From positions 1-5,442 of the forward strand of contig JAQWRC010000290.1 of the NCBI GenBank assembly GCA_029243925.1: DNA of 5,442 nt, read 5' to 3'. Under the pieces are notes generated by a model. It was not told the DNA's origin. It worked only from the letters and a program-made list of their open reading frames with translations, and ran no database searches. Positions 1 through 5,442 of this stretch are shown piece after piece (position 1 is the stretch's first letter; each line of letters starts with the position of its first letter). The DNA is from Phycisphaerales bacterium. Its GTDB lineage: Bacteria > Planctomycetota > Phycisphaerae > Phycisphaerales > SM1A02. The position numbers and the translations under genes are program-made.

Positions 1-1349
1 GGGTCGTTCTCGAGATCGTAGAGGACGATGGTGTCGTCACCCTGCTTGAGTCGAAGCCGCAGGGCCTTCCAGCGTCCTTTGCGTACGGCCTGCTTGGCGA
101 TGTATTCCCAGTAGAGATGGTCTCGGTCGACGGTCTTGCGATCGCCGGACAGTACGGGAAGCAGATTGCGCCCATCGTGACCGGCCGGTTCATTCGCACC
201 GGCTGCGGCACAGAGCGTCGGCATGTGGTCCTGAAAACTCGAGGGCACATCGCTGGTGGTCCCCGGTGCGATGTGTCCCGGCCAGCGGGCGATCATCGGC
301 ACACGAATGCCGCCTTCGTACAAACTTCCCTTCAGTCCACGCCATGGTCCCGTCGAATCGAAGAACGCCGCGTCGACACCACCGGCCCAGGTCGTCCCGT
401 TGTCACTGGTGACGATGACCAACGTGTTGTCGGTGAGGCCCTGCTGTTCAAGGGCATCAAGCAGTTGGCCGATTTCCCGATCCAAGCGACTGATCATGCC
501 GGCATAGGCTGCATTCGGTCGAGCGTGGGGGAGGTATCCCTTCTGGCCGAGATACGGTTCAGGATCCCACTCCCGTGGATAGGCTTCAGTCTCTTCTTGT
601 GGAACCTGAATGGCCACATGGGGGATCAGGCTGGGGTAGTAGAGGAAGAATGGTTCATCAGCGTGATCGTTGATGAACTCGACTGCAGCATCACGCATCA
701 CGTCGCAGGCGTACGTGCCCTGTGACCAGCGTTGCTGATACTCGTCATCGGTCGCAAGCGGTTCGGTGATTTTTTCATGCCCGTTGTGATACGGCGTGCC
801 GAACTTCAACTGCTCATCGTTCTTCCAGATGTGCGTGGGATAGAAGTTGTGGGCGCGGCGCTGACAGAGGTAGCCCACGAACTGGTCGAAGCCCTGGTTG
901 TTGGGATGGCCTTCCGTATCGGGACCGCCCAGTCCCCATTTACCGAAGCAGCCGTTGGCGTATCCTTTTTCCTTGAGCACTTCGGCGATGGTGATCTGCT
1001 CATCAGGCAGTGGATACTGTCCCTCGGGCTCATCCTCGCCCCAGCCGCCATTCTCCCAGTTGGCTCTGACCACGGCATGTCCGGTGTGCTGGCCGGTCAT
1101 GAGGACGCACCGCGATGGTGCGCATACCGTGCTGCCGGAGTAATGATCGGTGAATCGCATGCCATCGCGGGCAAGTTGATCCATGTGGGGTGTTCTGATC
1201 TTGTCCTGGCCATACGCGCCGACCTCGTTCCATCCCAGATCATCGGCCATGATCAGAATGATGTTGGGCGGACGGTCGCGTTTGATGGCGGTCGTCCCAG
1301 TCGGATTCGCCGCAGTGAGGGACAGAAGCAGTGAGGTCAACATCAACAT
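1..1349 (-). CDS. Exported S1-family sulfatase (arylsulfatase-like), C-terminus cut by window edge
   Basis: Hydrolyses a sulfate ester, probably in the periplasm; the substrate cannot be read from sequence. Translated by hand, 449 codons are present and the frame is open at base 1, ending in LYDLENDP, typical of the last part of S1 sulfatases, so a few tens of residues are probably missing. Seen in order: hydrophobic N-terminus (residues 1-15, LTSLLLSLTAA), metal-binding ADD (D36, D37), the C76-A-P-S-R80 motif whose Cys is converted to formylglycine, FGKWGLG (K137), RAHN (H167), IPH (H244), TSDNG (D316, N317) and RGLKGS (K340). The His usual in GKWHLG is Gly here. The Cys-type site needs a formylglycine-generating enzyme encoded elsewhere. 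Start: ATG at 1349 puts the hydrophobic stretch first but leaves no basic n-region; an in-frame ATG at 1409 would add 20 residues including R and K. Neither has a clear SD. Transcribed divergently from the ABM gene. Family very sure, start unsure. Confidence 0.93.
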   Translation of the reverse strand, partial: MLMLTSLLLSLTAANPTGTTAIKRDRPPNIILIMADDLGWNEVGAYGQDKIRTPHMDQLARDGMRFTDHYSGSTVCAPSRCVLMTGQHTGHAVVRANWENGGWGEDEPEGQYPLPDEQITIAEVLKEKGYANGCFGKWGLGGPDTEGHPNNQGFDQFVGYLCQRRAHNFYPTHIWKNDEQLKFGTPYHNGHEKITEPLATDDEYQQRWSQGTYACDVMRDAAVEFINDHADEPFFLYYPSLIPHVAIQVPQEETEAYPREWDPEPYLGQKGYLPHARPNAAYAGMISRLDREIGQLLDALEQQGLTDNTLVIVTSDNGTTWAGGVDAAFFDSTGPWRGLKGSLYEGGIRVPMIARWPGHIAPGTTSDVPSSFQDHMPTLCAAAGANEPAGHDGRNLLPVLSGDRKTVDRDHLYWEYIAKQAVRKGRWKALRLRLKQGDDTIVLYDLEND

Positions 1350-1396
1350 GTGTTTCAGAGTAGCCGAGGCGGCGGGGTACGTGTGGTTGGATCTAG

Positions 1397-1424
1397 AAAA
1401 TACGATCATGCGGTGCCCGGTCAG
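1397..1424 (-). promoter_or_regulatory. Weak sigma70-like promoter candidate for the sulfatase
   Basis: On the minus strand, CTGACC (1424-1419) and TATTTT (1402-1397) lie 16 bases apart, each matching 4 of 6 consensus bases. A transcript from here would begin near 1390. It would then use the ATG at 1349 and exclude the one at 1409. The matches are weak, and planctomycete promoters are poorly defined, so this is only a candidate. Confidence 0.2.
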
Positions 1425-1463
1425 GACGGTGCACGCGGTACAGTGGCCCGCAGATTTCAAGAC

Positions 1464-1468
1464 AGGAG
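1464..1468 (+). promoter_or_regulatory. Shine-Dalgarno site for the ABM membrane protein
   Basis: AGGAG lies 9 bases before the GTG at 1478. This supports a GTG start, which would otherwise be doubtful. It also shows that SD-led initiation operates in this genome. The remainder of the 1350-1477 gap shows no convincing plus-strand promoter. Confidence 0.7.
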
Positions 1469-1477
1469 TACGTTACG

Positions 1478-2062
1478 GTGACTCGCCAGCAAGCAGCATC
1501 CAAGTCGGATCCGATCGTCTTTGTCGTCACCCGTCGAGTTCGACCGGGATGTGAAGCGCAATTCGAGCAATGGGTGAGCCGTATTGCCGCTGCCGAGGCG
1601 GTGTTGCCGGGCTTTCTCGGTCGTGAGGACATTCCTCCGCAGCCCGACGGACAGGACACCTGGACCCACGTGATCCGATTCGCTTCGCTGGAGGATCAGC
1701 AATCCTGGTTCACCGCCGATGAGTACAAGCAGCTCATTGAAGAGGTCAGGCCTCTGTGCACGGAGGTGCACCGAACCAACCCCATCACTGGCTTCGGCTC
1801 ATGGTTCAGGACCCCGGATGATCCGGGGCATGGAGCCGTTCCCACCTGGAAGCAGACCATGGTGGTGGTGTTGTCACTCTATCCTTCGATCTACCTGATC
1901 ACGTGGGGATTCACGAGCCACGTGCAGTGGCCATTCGCCACGAAGTTGCTGGTCAGCAACATCATCTCGGTGTCGTTTCTGTCATGGGTCGCCTTGCCGT
2001 TGGTGCGACGCTGCATCGGATGGTGGATGCCACGTTCGGAGGATCGACCCATGCGTGTGTAA
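1478..2062 (+). CDS. ABM-domain membrane protein (antibiotic biosynthesis monooxygenase-like), probably C-terminally truncated
   Basis: A 194-residue protein starting at GTG with a good SD. Residues 11-90 form an ABM ferredoxin-like domain: VFVVTRRVRPGCEAQFEQWV (β1 and helix), PGFLGRED, TWTHVIRFASLEDQQSW and DEYKQLIEEV. Such domains usually dimerise; despite the name, many have no known oxygenase substrate, so the reaction is unknown. A proline-rich linker (about 107-123) leads to two predicted membrane helices, about 126-145 and 153-175, followed by the basic/aromatic RRCIGWW. This is the COG3224-like layout of a soluble ABM domain anchored in the membrane by C-terminal helices. The TAA at 2060-2062 is followed in the same frame by codons for a further hydrophobic helix, so the protein may be a truncated form or the stop an artefact. 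It is convergent with the transporter gene and divergent from the sulfatase; no operon partner is visible. Confidence 0.87.
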   Translation: MTRQQAASKSDPIVFVVTRRVRPGCEAQFEQWVSRIAAAEAVLPGFLGREDIPPQPDGQDTWTHVIRFASLEDQQSWFTADEYKQLIEEVRPLCTEVHRTNPITGFGSWFRTPDDPGHGAVPTWKQTMVVVLSLYPSIYLITWGFTSHVQWPFATKLLVSNIISVSFLSWVALPLVRRCIGWWMPRSEDRPMRV

Positions 2063-2137
2063 ATCGGCATGGTGGTGCTCATCCTCGCAGTACTCTTCGC
2101 ACTGATGCTGTTCTTCAATTGGCTTTCACTGATCTGA
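2063..2137 (+). other. In-frame coding remnant after the ABM stop: a third membrane helix
   Basis: Directly after the ABM stop codon and in the same frame, 24 sense codons encode IGMVVLILAVLFALMLFFNW followed by LSLI, then TGA at 2135-2137. This is one continuous hydrophobic stretch, as expected of a last transmembrane helix. From memory, several COG3224-type ABM membrane proteins carry a third C-terminal helix here; I could not align them. It could also be an independent 22-residue hydrophobic peptide starting at the ATG at 2069, but no SD is seen before that ATG. Its last 12 bases overlap the 3' end of the convergent transporter gene. Confidence 0.5.
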
Positions 2138-3352
2138 TGAGGTCGGCATCACTGGGCGAGCAAAGAAGAACATGCCCATCGCTCCGCTGGCCACGATGGC
2201 CGCCATCAGTATGAACGCACTGTCGAAACTGCCGCTGGAATCGGTCAGCAGACCGATGAGCGTGGGCAGCAACAGGCCGGATGCCGAGAAGAACGTGATC
2301 ATCACGCCGGTGGCTGCTCCGGTACGTTCGCCGTAGAGGTCAGTCAGGATGGAGTAGAAGGGGGCATTGGGCGCCATGGAGCACCCGATTCCAACTGACA
2401 GCCACACGATGGCCCAGGTCGACGTATCAACATAGGCCAGTGGAACGAAGCAGGCGGCAGCCAGCAGTTGGAAGATGATGATCGGATACGCTCGGGATGT
2501 GCGCGAATTGCCGGTTCGACGATGCATCTCGTCGGACGCCCAGGCGACCAACTGCATCAGCACGACGGCCAGCGCCCATGGAAGTGTTGCGAACCACCCG
2601 ATGGTAGAAAGTTTGAGGTCGTAGGTCTGTTCAAAGAAACCGGGAATCCACGTGAGCCCGAAGTACAGGATGGCTCCGAATCCGAAGAAGGACCACGACG
2701 TCGCAAGAAGCGTCGGATTCTTGAGCAGCACCAACCATGAACCTGCAGGTGGCGTGCGTGGCGCAGATGCCACCCCGGGGTTCCGGTAGAGCAGGAAGAT
2801 GGCGATCAGCAGTACTAGACTGCATCCGCTGAGCAGTTTGAATGTGTCACGCCAACCGATGTCTTCGATCATCCAGCCAAAGAGCGGGCCGCCCAACAGA
2901 AATGCTCCGGGCACACCGATCAGACATGCAGCCGTGACTTTTGATGCGTGCGCCGGTGGAACCCAGTCTCGGATGGCCCGATTCATGGCGGGGAAGTTCA
3001 CGCCTTCGCCGAGTCCCAACGCGATGCGGAAGACCAGGAACAGCCACCAGTACTCGACCATGCCCAGCATGAACATGGCTGCGGTCCAGAGTGCAAGCCC
3101 AGCCATCCAGACCACACGAACACCGAAACGGTCAAGCAGAATGCCGGAGATCAAATTGACGGCAATGGCCCCGGCGGCAAACAGCGTCATGGCCAGACCG
3201 AAGCCGGCGTTGTCGATTCCGAACTCGGTGCGGATGGGTTCGATGGCGAATGAAATCACCACGCGGTCAAGATAATTGACCAGACACAACAGCATGACGA
3301 GCGTGATGATCGTCCACATCATTCGTCTGGATGTTGTGCGCATCTCGCTCAT
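2126..3352 (-). CDS. MFS transporter, anion:cation symporter (ACS) type
   Basis: A 408-residue inner-membrane protein with about 12 hydrophobic segments, the usual MFS length. Family marks: NYLDR at the end of helix 1 (26-30); the loop 2-3 motif GILLDRFGVR (70-79); GLGEGVNFPAMNRAIRDW (113-130), close to the ACS signature in helix 4 and the following loop; and a degenerate second loop motif ASDEMHRR (272-279). A hydrophilic central loop lies around 190-205. ACS members (sialin, ExuT, DgoT and GudP types) import organic anions such as hexuronates, aldonates or aromatic acids with protons or sodium; which one applies cannot be told here. The ATG start overlaps the stop of the double hydrolase upstream as ATGA, so the two are probably co-transcribed and translationally coupled. 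A second in-frame ATG three codons on (3343) is an alternative start. The likely role is uptake of a product released by the hydrolase. Confidence 0.93.
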   Translation of the reverse strand: MSEMRTTSRRMMWTIITLVMLLCLVNYLDRVVISFAIEPIRTEFGIDNAGFGLAMTLFAAGAIAVNLISGILLDRFGVRVVWMAGLALWTAAMFMLGMVEYWWLFLVFRIALGLGEGVNFPAMNRAIRDWVPPAHASKVTAACLIGVPGAFLLGGPLFGWMIEDIGWRDTFKLLSGCSLVLLIAIFLLYRNPGVASAPRTPPAGSWLVLLKNPTLLATSWSFFGFGAILYFGLTWIPGFFEQTYDLKLSTIGWFATLPWALAVVLMQLVAWASDEMHRRTGNSRTSRAYPIIIFQLLAAACFVPLAYVDTSTWAIVWLSVGIGCSMAPNAPFYSILTDLYGERTGAATGVMITFFSASGLLLPTLIGLLTDSSGSFDSAFILMAAIVASGAMGMFFFARPVMPTSSDQ

Positions 3353-5064
3353 CTCAGTCTGTTCCGGACATGGGTGATGGCACTGTGCAATGCCTGGTTC
3401 GCGCGAGGAGAGCTGGGCCAGAAATCCATGAAGCCATGGATCATGCCCGGCTCGATGCGGTATTCGACAGGCACACCTTCACTGTGAAGACGAGCGACAT
3501 ACGCGATGGCTTCATCACGGAGGATGTCCATTTCCGGAAGCATCACGACGGCTTTCGGTGCACCCTTGAGTGACGGGGCATGCAGAGGCGCAAGCCGCCA
3601 GTCGCTCCATTGGGAACGGTCCGGTGCATACAGTTCAAGGAACCAGCCCATCAGATCACGCTCCAGCATGTACCCCTCGGCAAAGTGCTCCATCGAAGGA
3701 GCATCGAGCGACGTATCGGTCGCTGGGTAGACGAGAAACTGCAGCGCAGGTGGGATGGCATCACCCCGGAGATCAAGTGCCGTGACGGCGGCAAGATTTC
3801 CTCCTGAGCTATCACCACCGACGGCGACTTGATGTGGATTCGCATTCAATGACGTGGCATTGGCAATCGCCCATCGCGCGGCATCGCGTGCATCATCGGC
3901 CGCAGCTGGGAAGCGATGCTGAGGCGCAAGCCGATAGTCGATCGACAGGACGGCGAGATCGCCCCGATCGGCCATGAACCGACACTCGCTGTCGGCGCTT
4001 TCAAGATTGCCCAATGCCCAACCGCCACCGTGATACCAGACCAGCAGTGGGCGAGTGCGGTCCTCGGCATCCATGGAAACTGGGTGGTACAGCCTCGCCT
4101 TGATGTTGCCTGCAGTGGTGGGAATTTCGATCTCACGGACTTCTGGCAGTTCAATGGTGACTTCAGCGGGCTCCTGAGGCGTCCAGGTCCGCTGAAACTC
4201 CAGTGGGTCGATGTCCTTGACGTCAGGCATCTCCTGCTCATTGAAATTGTTGAGGAACGCGTGCATCACCGGATCAAGCTCATACTGCTTGGAGTCCAGT
4301 CGCTGGGCGAACATCCAGTCAACGGCGCCGCCATTGCCATACGCCGTGTTCCATGAGTTGTGCCCGACGCCGGGAAGTGTGGTGTAGATGACGTCGCCGC
4401 CGGCTGAGCGGAGCGCATCGACCAGAACACGCGATCGCCTTTCAGGAACAACATTGTCCTCCGTGCCGTGCCAGGCCCAGACGGGTGTGCCGACAAGGCC
4501 ATCTACGAACTCCGGATGTCCGCCACCGCAGATGGGAACCACGGCGGCCCACCGTTCGGGTTGTCGCGCGCCCAGTTCCCAGGATCCATAACCACCCATC
4601 GACAGGCCAGTCAGATACAGACGGTTCTCATCGATGGGCTGTGTTGCAATCACGTCATCGACCGCCGCCATCACCGCACGCATCGCATCAGTCAGCGGAG
4701 GCTCTTGATCAGGACTGGATCGTTTCCAATCCCAGTCCGTCCAGGCAGTGTTCTTGGGACATTGCACCGCGAGAACGAACGCGTCATGGCGATTCAGATG
4801 CGGGCTTCGCAGCCACCTCCCGGGAAAGTGTCCGAGTTGTGCCGTGTTGTCGCTTCCTCGTTCACCGGCACCGTGCATGAAGACCACCAGCGGGAGGGTG
4901 ACTCCCTCGGGGACGTCAGGACGGAGCAGTCGGTAGTGGTATTCGCGCTTTCCATCTTCGGTATCAATGGTGATCGAGCCCGCTTCGTACTTTTGCGGTG
5001 TGGCGATCTGCACCGGTTCCGGAATCGCGGCCAGGAGAGTCAGCAATGTGGTGGGGATCAACAT
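3349..5064 (-). CDS. Tandem α/β hydrolase: peptidase/esterase-like domain fused to an HSL-family (type IV) esterase
   Basis: One uninterrupted 571-residue reading frame holding two complete serine hydrolases. Domain 1 (about 25-262) resembles the COG4099/prolyl-oligopeptidase-like secreted esterases: HGAGERG (from H64), nucleophile GLSMGG (S155), acid GTEDNVV (D203) and base GVGHNSW (H235). Domain 2 (about 263-571) is a hormone-sensitive-lipase-type esterase: an N-terminal cap region from LDPVMHAF, HGGGW oxyanion hole (345-349), SIDYRLAP (374-381), nucleophile GDSSGG (S419), acid in EMDILRDE (D513) and base IHGF (H543). Both triads look intact. Likely reaction: hydrolysis of carboxylic esters, perhaps acyl groups on glycans; substrates unknown. 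The N-terminus (LIPTTLLTLLAAIP) is a short hydrophobic stretch without basic residues, a weak export signal. ATG 5064 is the first start; codons upstream are open for at least 20 positions but contain no ATG. It is first of two genes, its TGA overlapping the transporter ATG, and is divergent from the transglutaminase-like gene. Confidence 0.9.
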   Translation of the reverse strand: MLIPTTLLTLLAAIPEPVQIATPQKYEAGSITIDTEDGKREYHYRLLRPDVPEGVTLPLVVFMHGAGERGSDNTAQLGHFPGRWLRSPHLNRHDAFVLAVQCPKNTAWTDWDWKRSSPDQEPPLTDAMRAVMAAVDDVIATQPIDENRLYLTGLSMGGYGSWELGARQPERWAAVVPICGGGHPEFVDGLVGTPVWAWHGTEDNVVPERRSRVLVDALRSAGGDVIYTTLPGVGHNSWNTAYGNGGAVDWMFAQRLDSKQYELDPVMHAFLNNFNEQEMPDVKDIDPLEFQRTWTPQEPAEVTIELPEVREIEIPTTAGNIKARLYHPVSMDAEDRTRPLLVWYHGGGWALGNLESADSECRFMADRGDLAVLSIDYRLAPQHRFPAAADDARDAARWAIANATSLNANPHQVAVGGDSSGGNLAAVTALDLRGDAIPPALQFLVYPATDTSLDAPSMEHFAEGYMLERDLMGWFLELYAPDRSQWSDWRLAPLHAPSLKGAPKAVVMLPEMDILRDEAIAYVARLHSEGVPVEYRIEPGMIHGFMDFWPSSPRANQALHSAITHVRNRLR

Positions 5065-5097
5065 CCGTGCAGGATAGCGTTCCGCTGGACACTGCAG

Positions 5098-5111
5098 GAG
5101 GAATGAGGAAT
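5098..5111 (+). promoter_or_regulatory. Duplicated Shine-Dalgarno (two tandem GAGGAAT copies) before the transglutaminase-like gene
   Basis: GAGGAAT occurs twice, back to back (5098-5104 and 5105-5111). The second copy sits 10 bases before the ATG at 5121. The first sits 6 bases before the ATG at 5110, which opens a four-codon frame (M-M-G-G) whose TGA overlaps the main ATG. An in-frame ATG at 5103 lies too close to the first SD to be a good start. Confidence 0.55.
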
Positions 5112-5120
5112 GATGGGGGG

Positions 5121-5442
5121 ATGAACAGATTGCTTTCCATCGTCCTGGCGACCTGCCTCGCCCCCGTCCACATGCTGTTTGCCGGAGATCTGGCGACCGC
5201 CTTCACGCAGGCGGGCGCCAACCGCACCCAGATCGAGCTCGCGATCGCATCGGTTCCCGCCGACGAGCGTGCCGGCATGGAGTGGCTGGTGACCCACATG
5301 CCGGAAGAGGATCTGCGGACGCTTGATGCCGAGTTCCTCGTCGAGAACTGCAATCATGCCTACGAGGCATGGCGAACCGCTCCGTGGCATGATCAGATTT
5401 CCGAAACGATGTTCTTTGAGTCGATCCTGCCCTACGCCAGCA
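5121..5442 (+). CDS. Exported transglutaminase-like protein, N-terminal part only (cut by right edge)
   Basis: 107 complete codons, open at the right edge. Residues 1-21 form a good signal peptide: N-R, then a hydrophobic core LLSIVLATCLAPVHMLF, with cleavage likely after LFA (about residue 21). The mature start, about 24-107 (a helical stretch with NRTQIELAIASVP, ERAGMEWLVTHMP, DLRTLDAEFLVEN, HAYEAWRTAPW, FFESILPYAS), strongly resembles the region before the catalytic core in planctomycete and Bacteroidetes proteins carrying a transglutaminase-like (PF01841-type) domain; the phrase ILPYAS normally comes shortly before that core. The Cys-His-Asp catalytic part is beyond the window, so the identification rests on the leader region alone. 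Start 5121 is chosen for its SD (GAGGAA, 10 bases upstream) and because it places the signal peptide correctly. ATG 5103 in the same frame would add MRNDGG. Divergent from the double hydrolase, 56 bases apart. Confidence 0.72.
   Translation, partial: MNRLLSIVLATCLAPVHMLFAGDLATAFTQAGANRTQIELAIASVPADERAGMEWLVTHMPEEDLRTLDAEFLVENCNHAYEAWRTAPWHDQISETMFFESILPYAS

Noticed and set aside
117..1334. Two long plus-strand open frames (117-725 and 732-1334), each about 200 codons
   Set aside because: They lie opposite the sulfatase, whose motifs are unmistakable on the minus strand; their translations have no recognisable domain and look like antisense shadows of a GC-rich gene.
1350..1477. A plus-strand promoter for the ABM gene in the divergent gap
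   Set aside because: Only isolated partial -10-like hexamers (for example TACAGT at 1439-1444) without a matching -35; not enough to call.
4260..4285. Internal start for a separate second hydrolase at the domain junction (GTG-ATG at residues 266-267)
   Set aside because: There is no stop between the domains and no convincing SD at usable distance, and starting there would remove the first residues of the cap region.
4468..5106. Plus-strand open frame of 212 codons opposite the double hydrolase
   Set aside because: Translation is low-complexity and motif-free, and the minus strand encodes a clear catalytic domain across the whole stretch.
5121..5160. Possible lipoprotein box (LATC) in the signal peptide of the transglutaminase-like protein
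   Set aside because: Thr before the Cys does not fit the usual lipobox, the Cys comes very early (residue 11-12), and hydrophobic sequence continues after it to a good LFA-G cleavage site.

Overview
The window looks like chromosomal DNA of a moderately GC-rich, SD-using bacterium. The gene mix (an S1 sulfatase with a CAPSR site, a transglutaminase-like protein with the N-terminal leader region common in Planctomycetota, and exported α/β hydrolases) best fits a marine or aquatic planctomycete, possibly Phycisphaerae. That placement is inferred from protein character only; there is no rRNA or marker gene here.

Layout, left to right. Positions 1-1349, minus: most of a formylglycine-type sulfatase whose C-terminus runs off the left edge. 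Positions 1350-1477: a short divergent intergenic region. Positions 1478-2062, plus: an antibiotic-biosynthesis-monooxygenase (ABM) domain protein with two membrane helices. An in-frame stop is followed at once by 24 more codons for a third hydrophobic helix (to 2137). Positions 2126-3352, minus: an MFS transporter of the anion:cation symporter (ACS) type. Positions 3349-5064, minus: a 571-residue protein made of two complete α/β-hydrolase enzymes joined end to end, overlapping the transporter start by 4 bases (ATGA). Positions 5121-5442, plus: the N-terminal part of an exported transglutaminase-like protein, cut by the right edge. Coding density is very high; no intergenic gap exceeds about 130 bases. 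I see no tRNA, rRNA, CRISPR array, insertion sequence or phage gene.

How the genes may work together (inference): the double hydrolase and the transporter form a translationally coupled pair, read hydrolase first. A plausible reading is that esters or acylated sugars are hydrolysed outside the cytoplasm and an organic-anion product is then imported. The sulfatase, separated by the oppositely oriented ABM gene, could act on the same kind of sulfated, esterified polysaccharide, but nothing in the sequence links it directly. The two most unusual objects are the tandem double-triad hydrolase and the ABM membrane protein that appears to have lost its last helix to a single stop codon.
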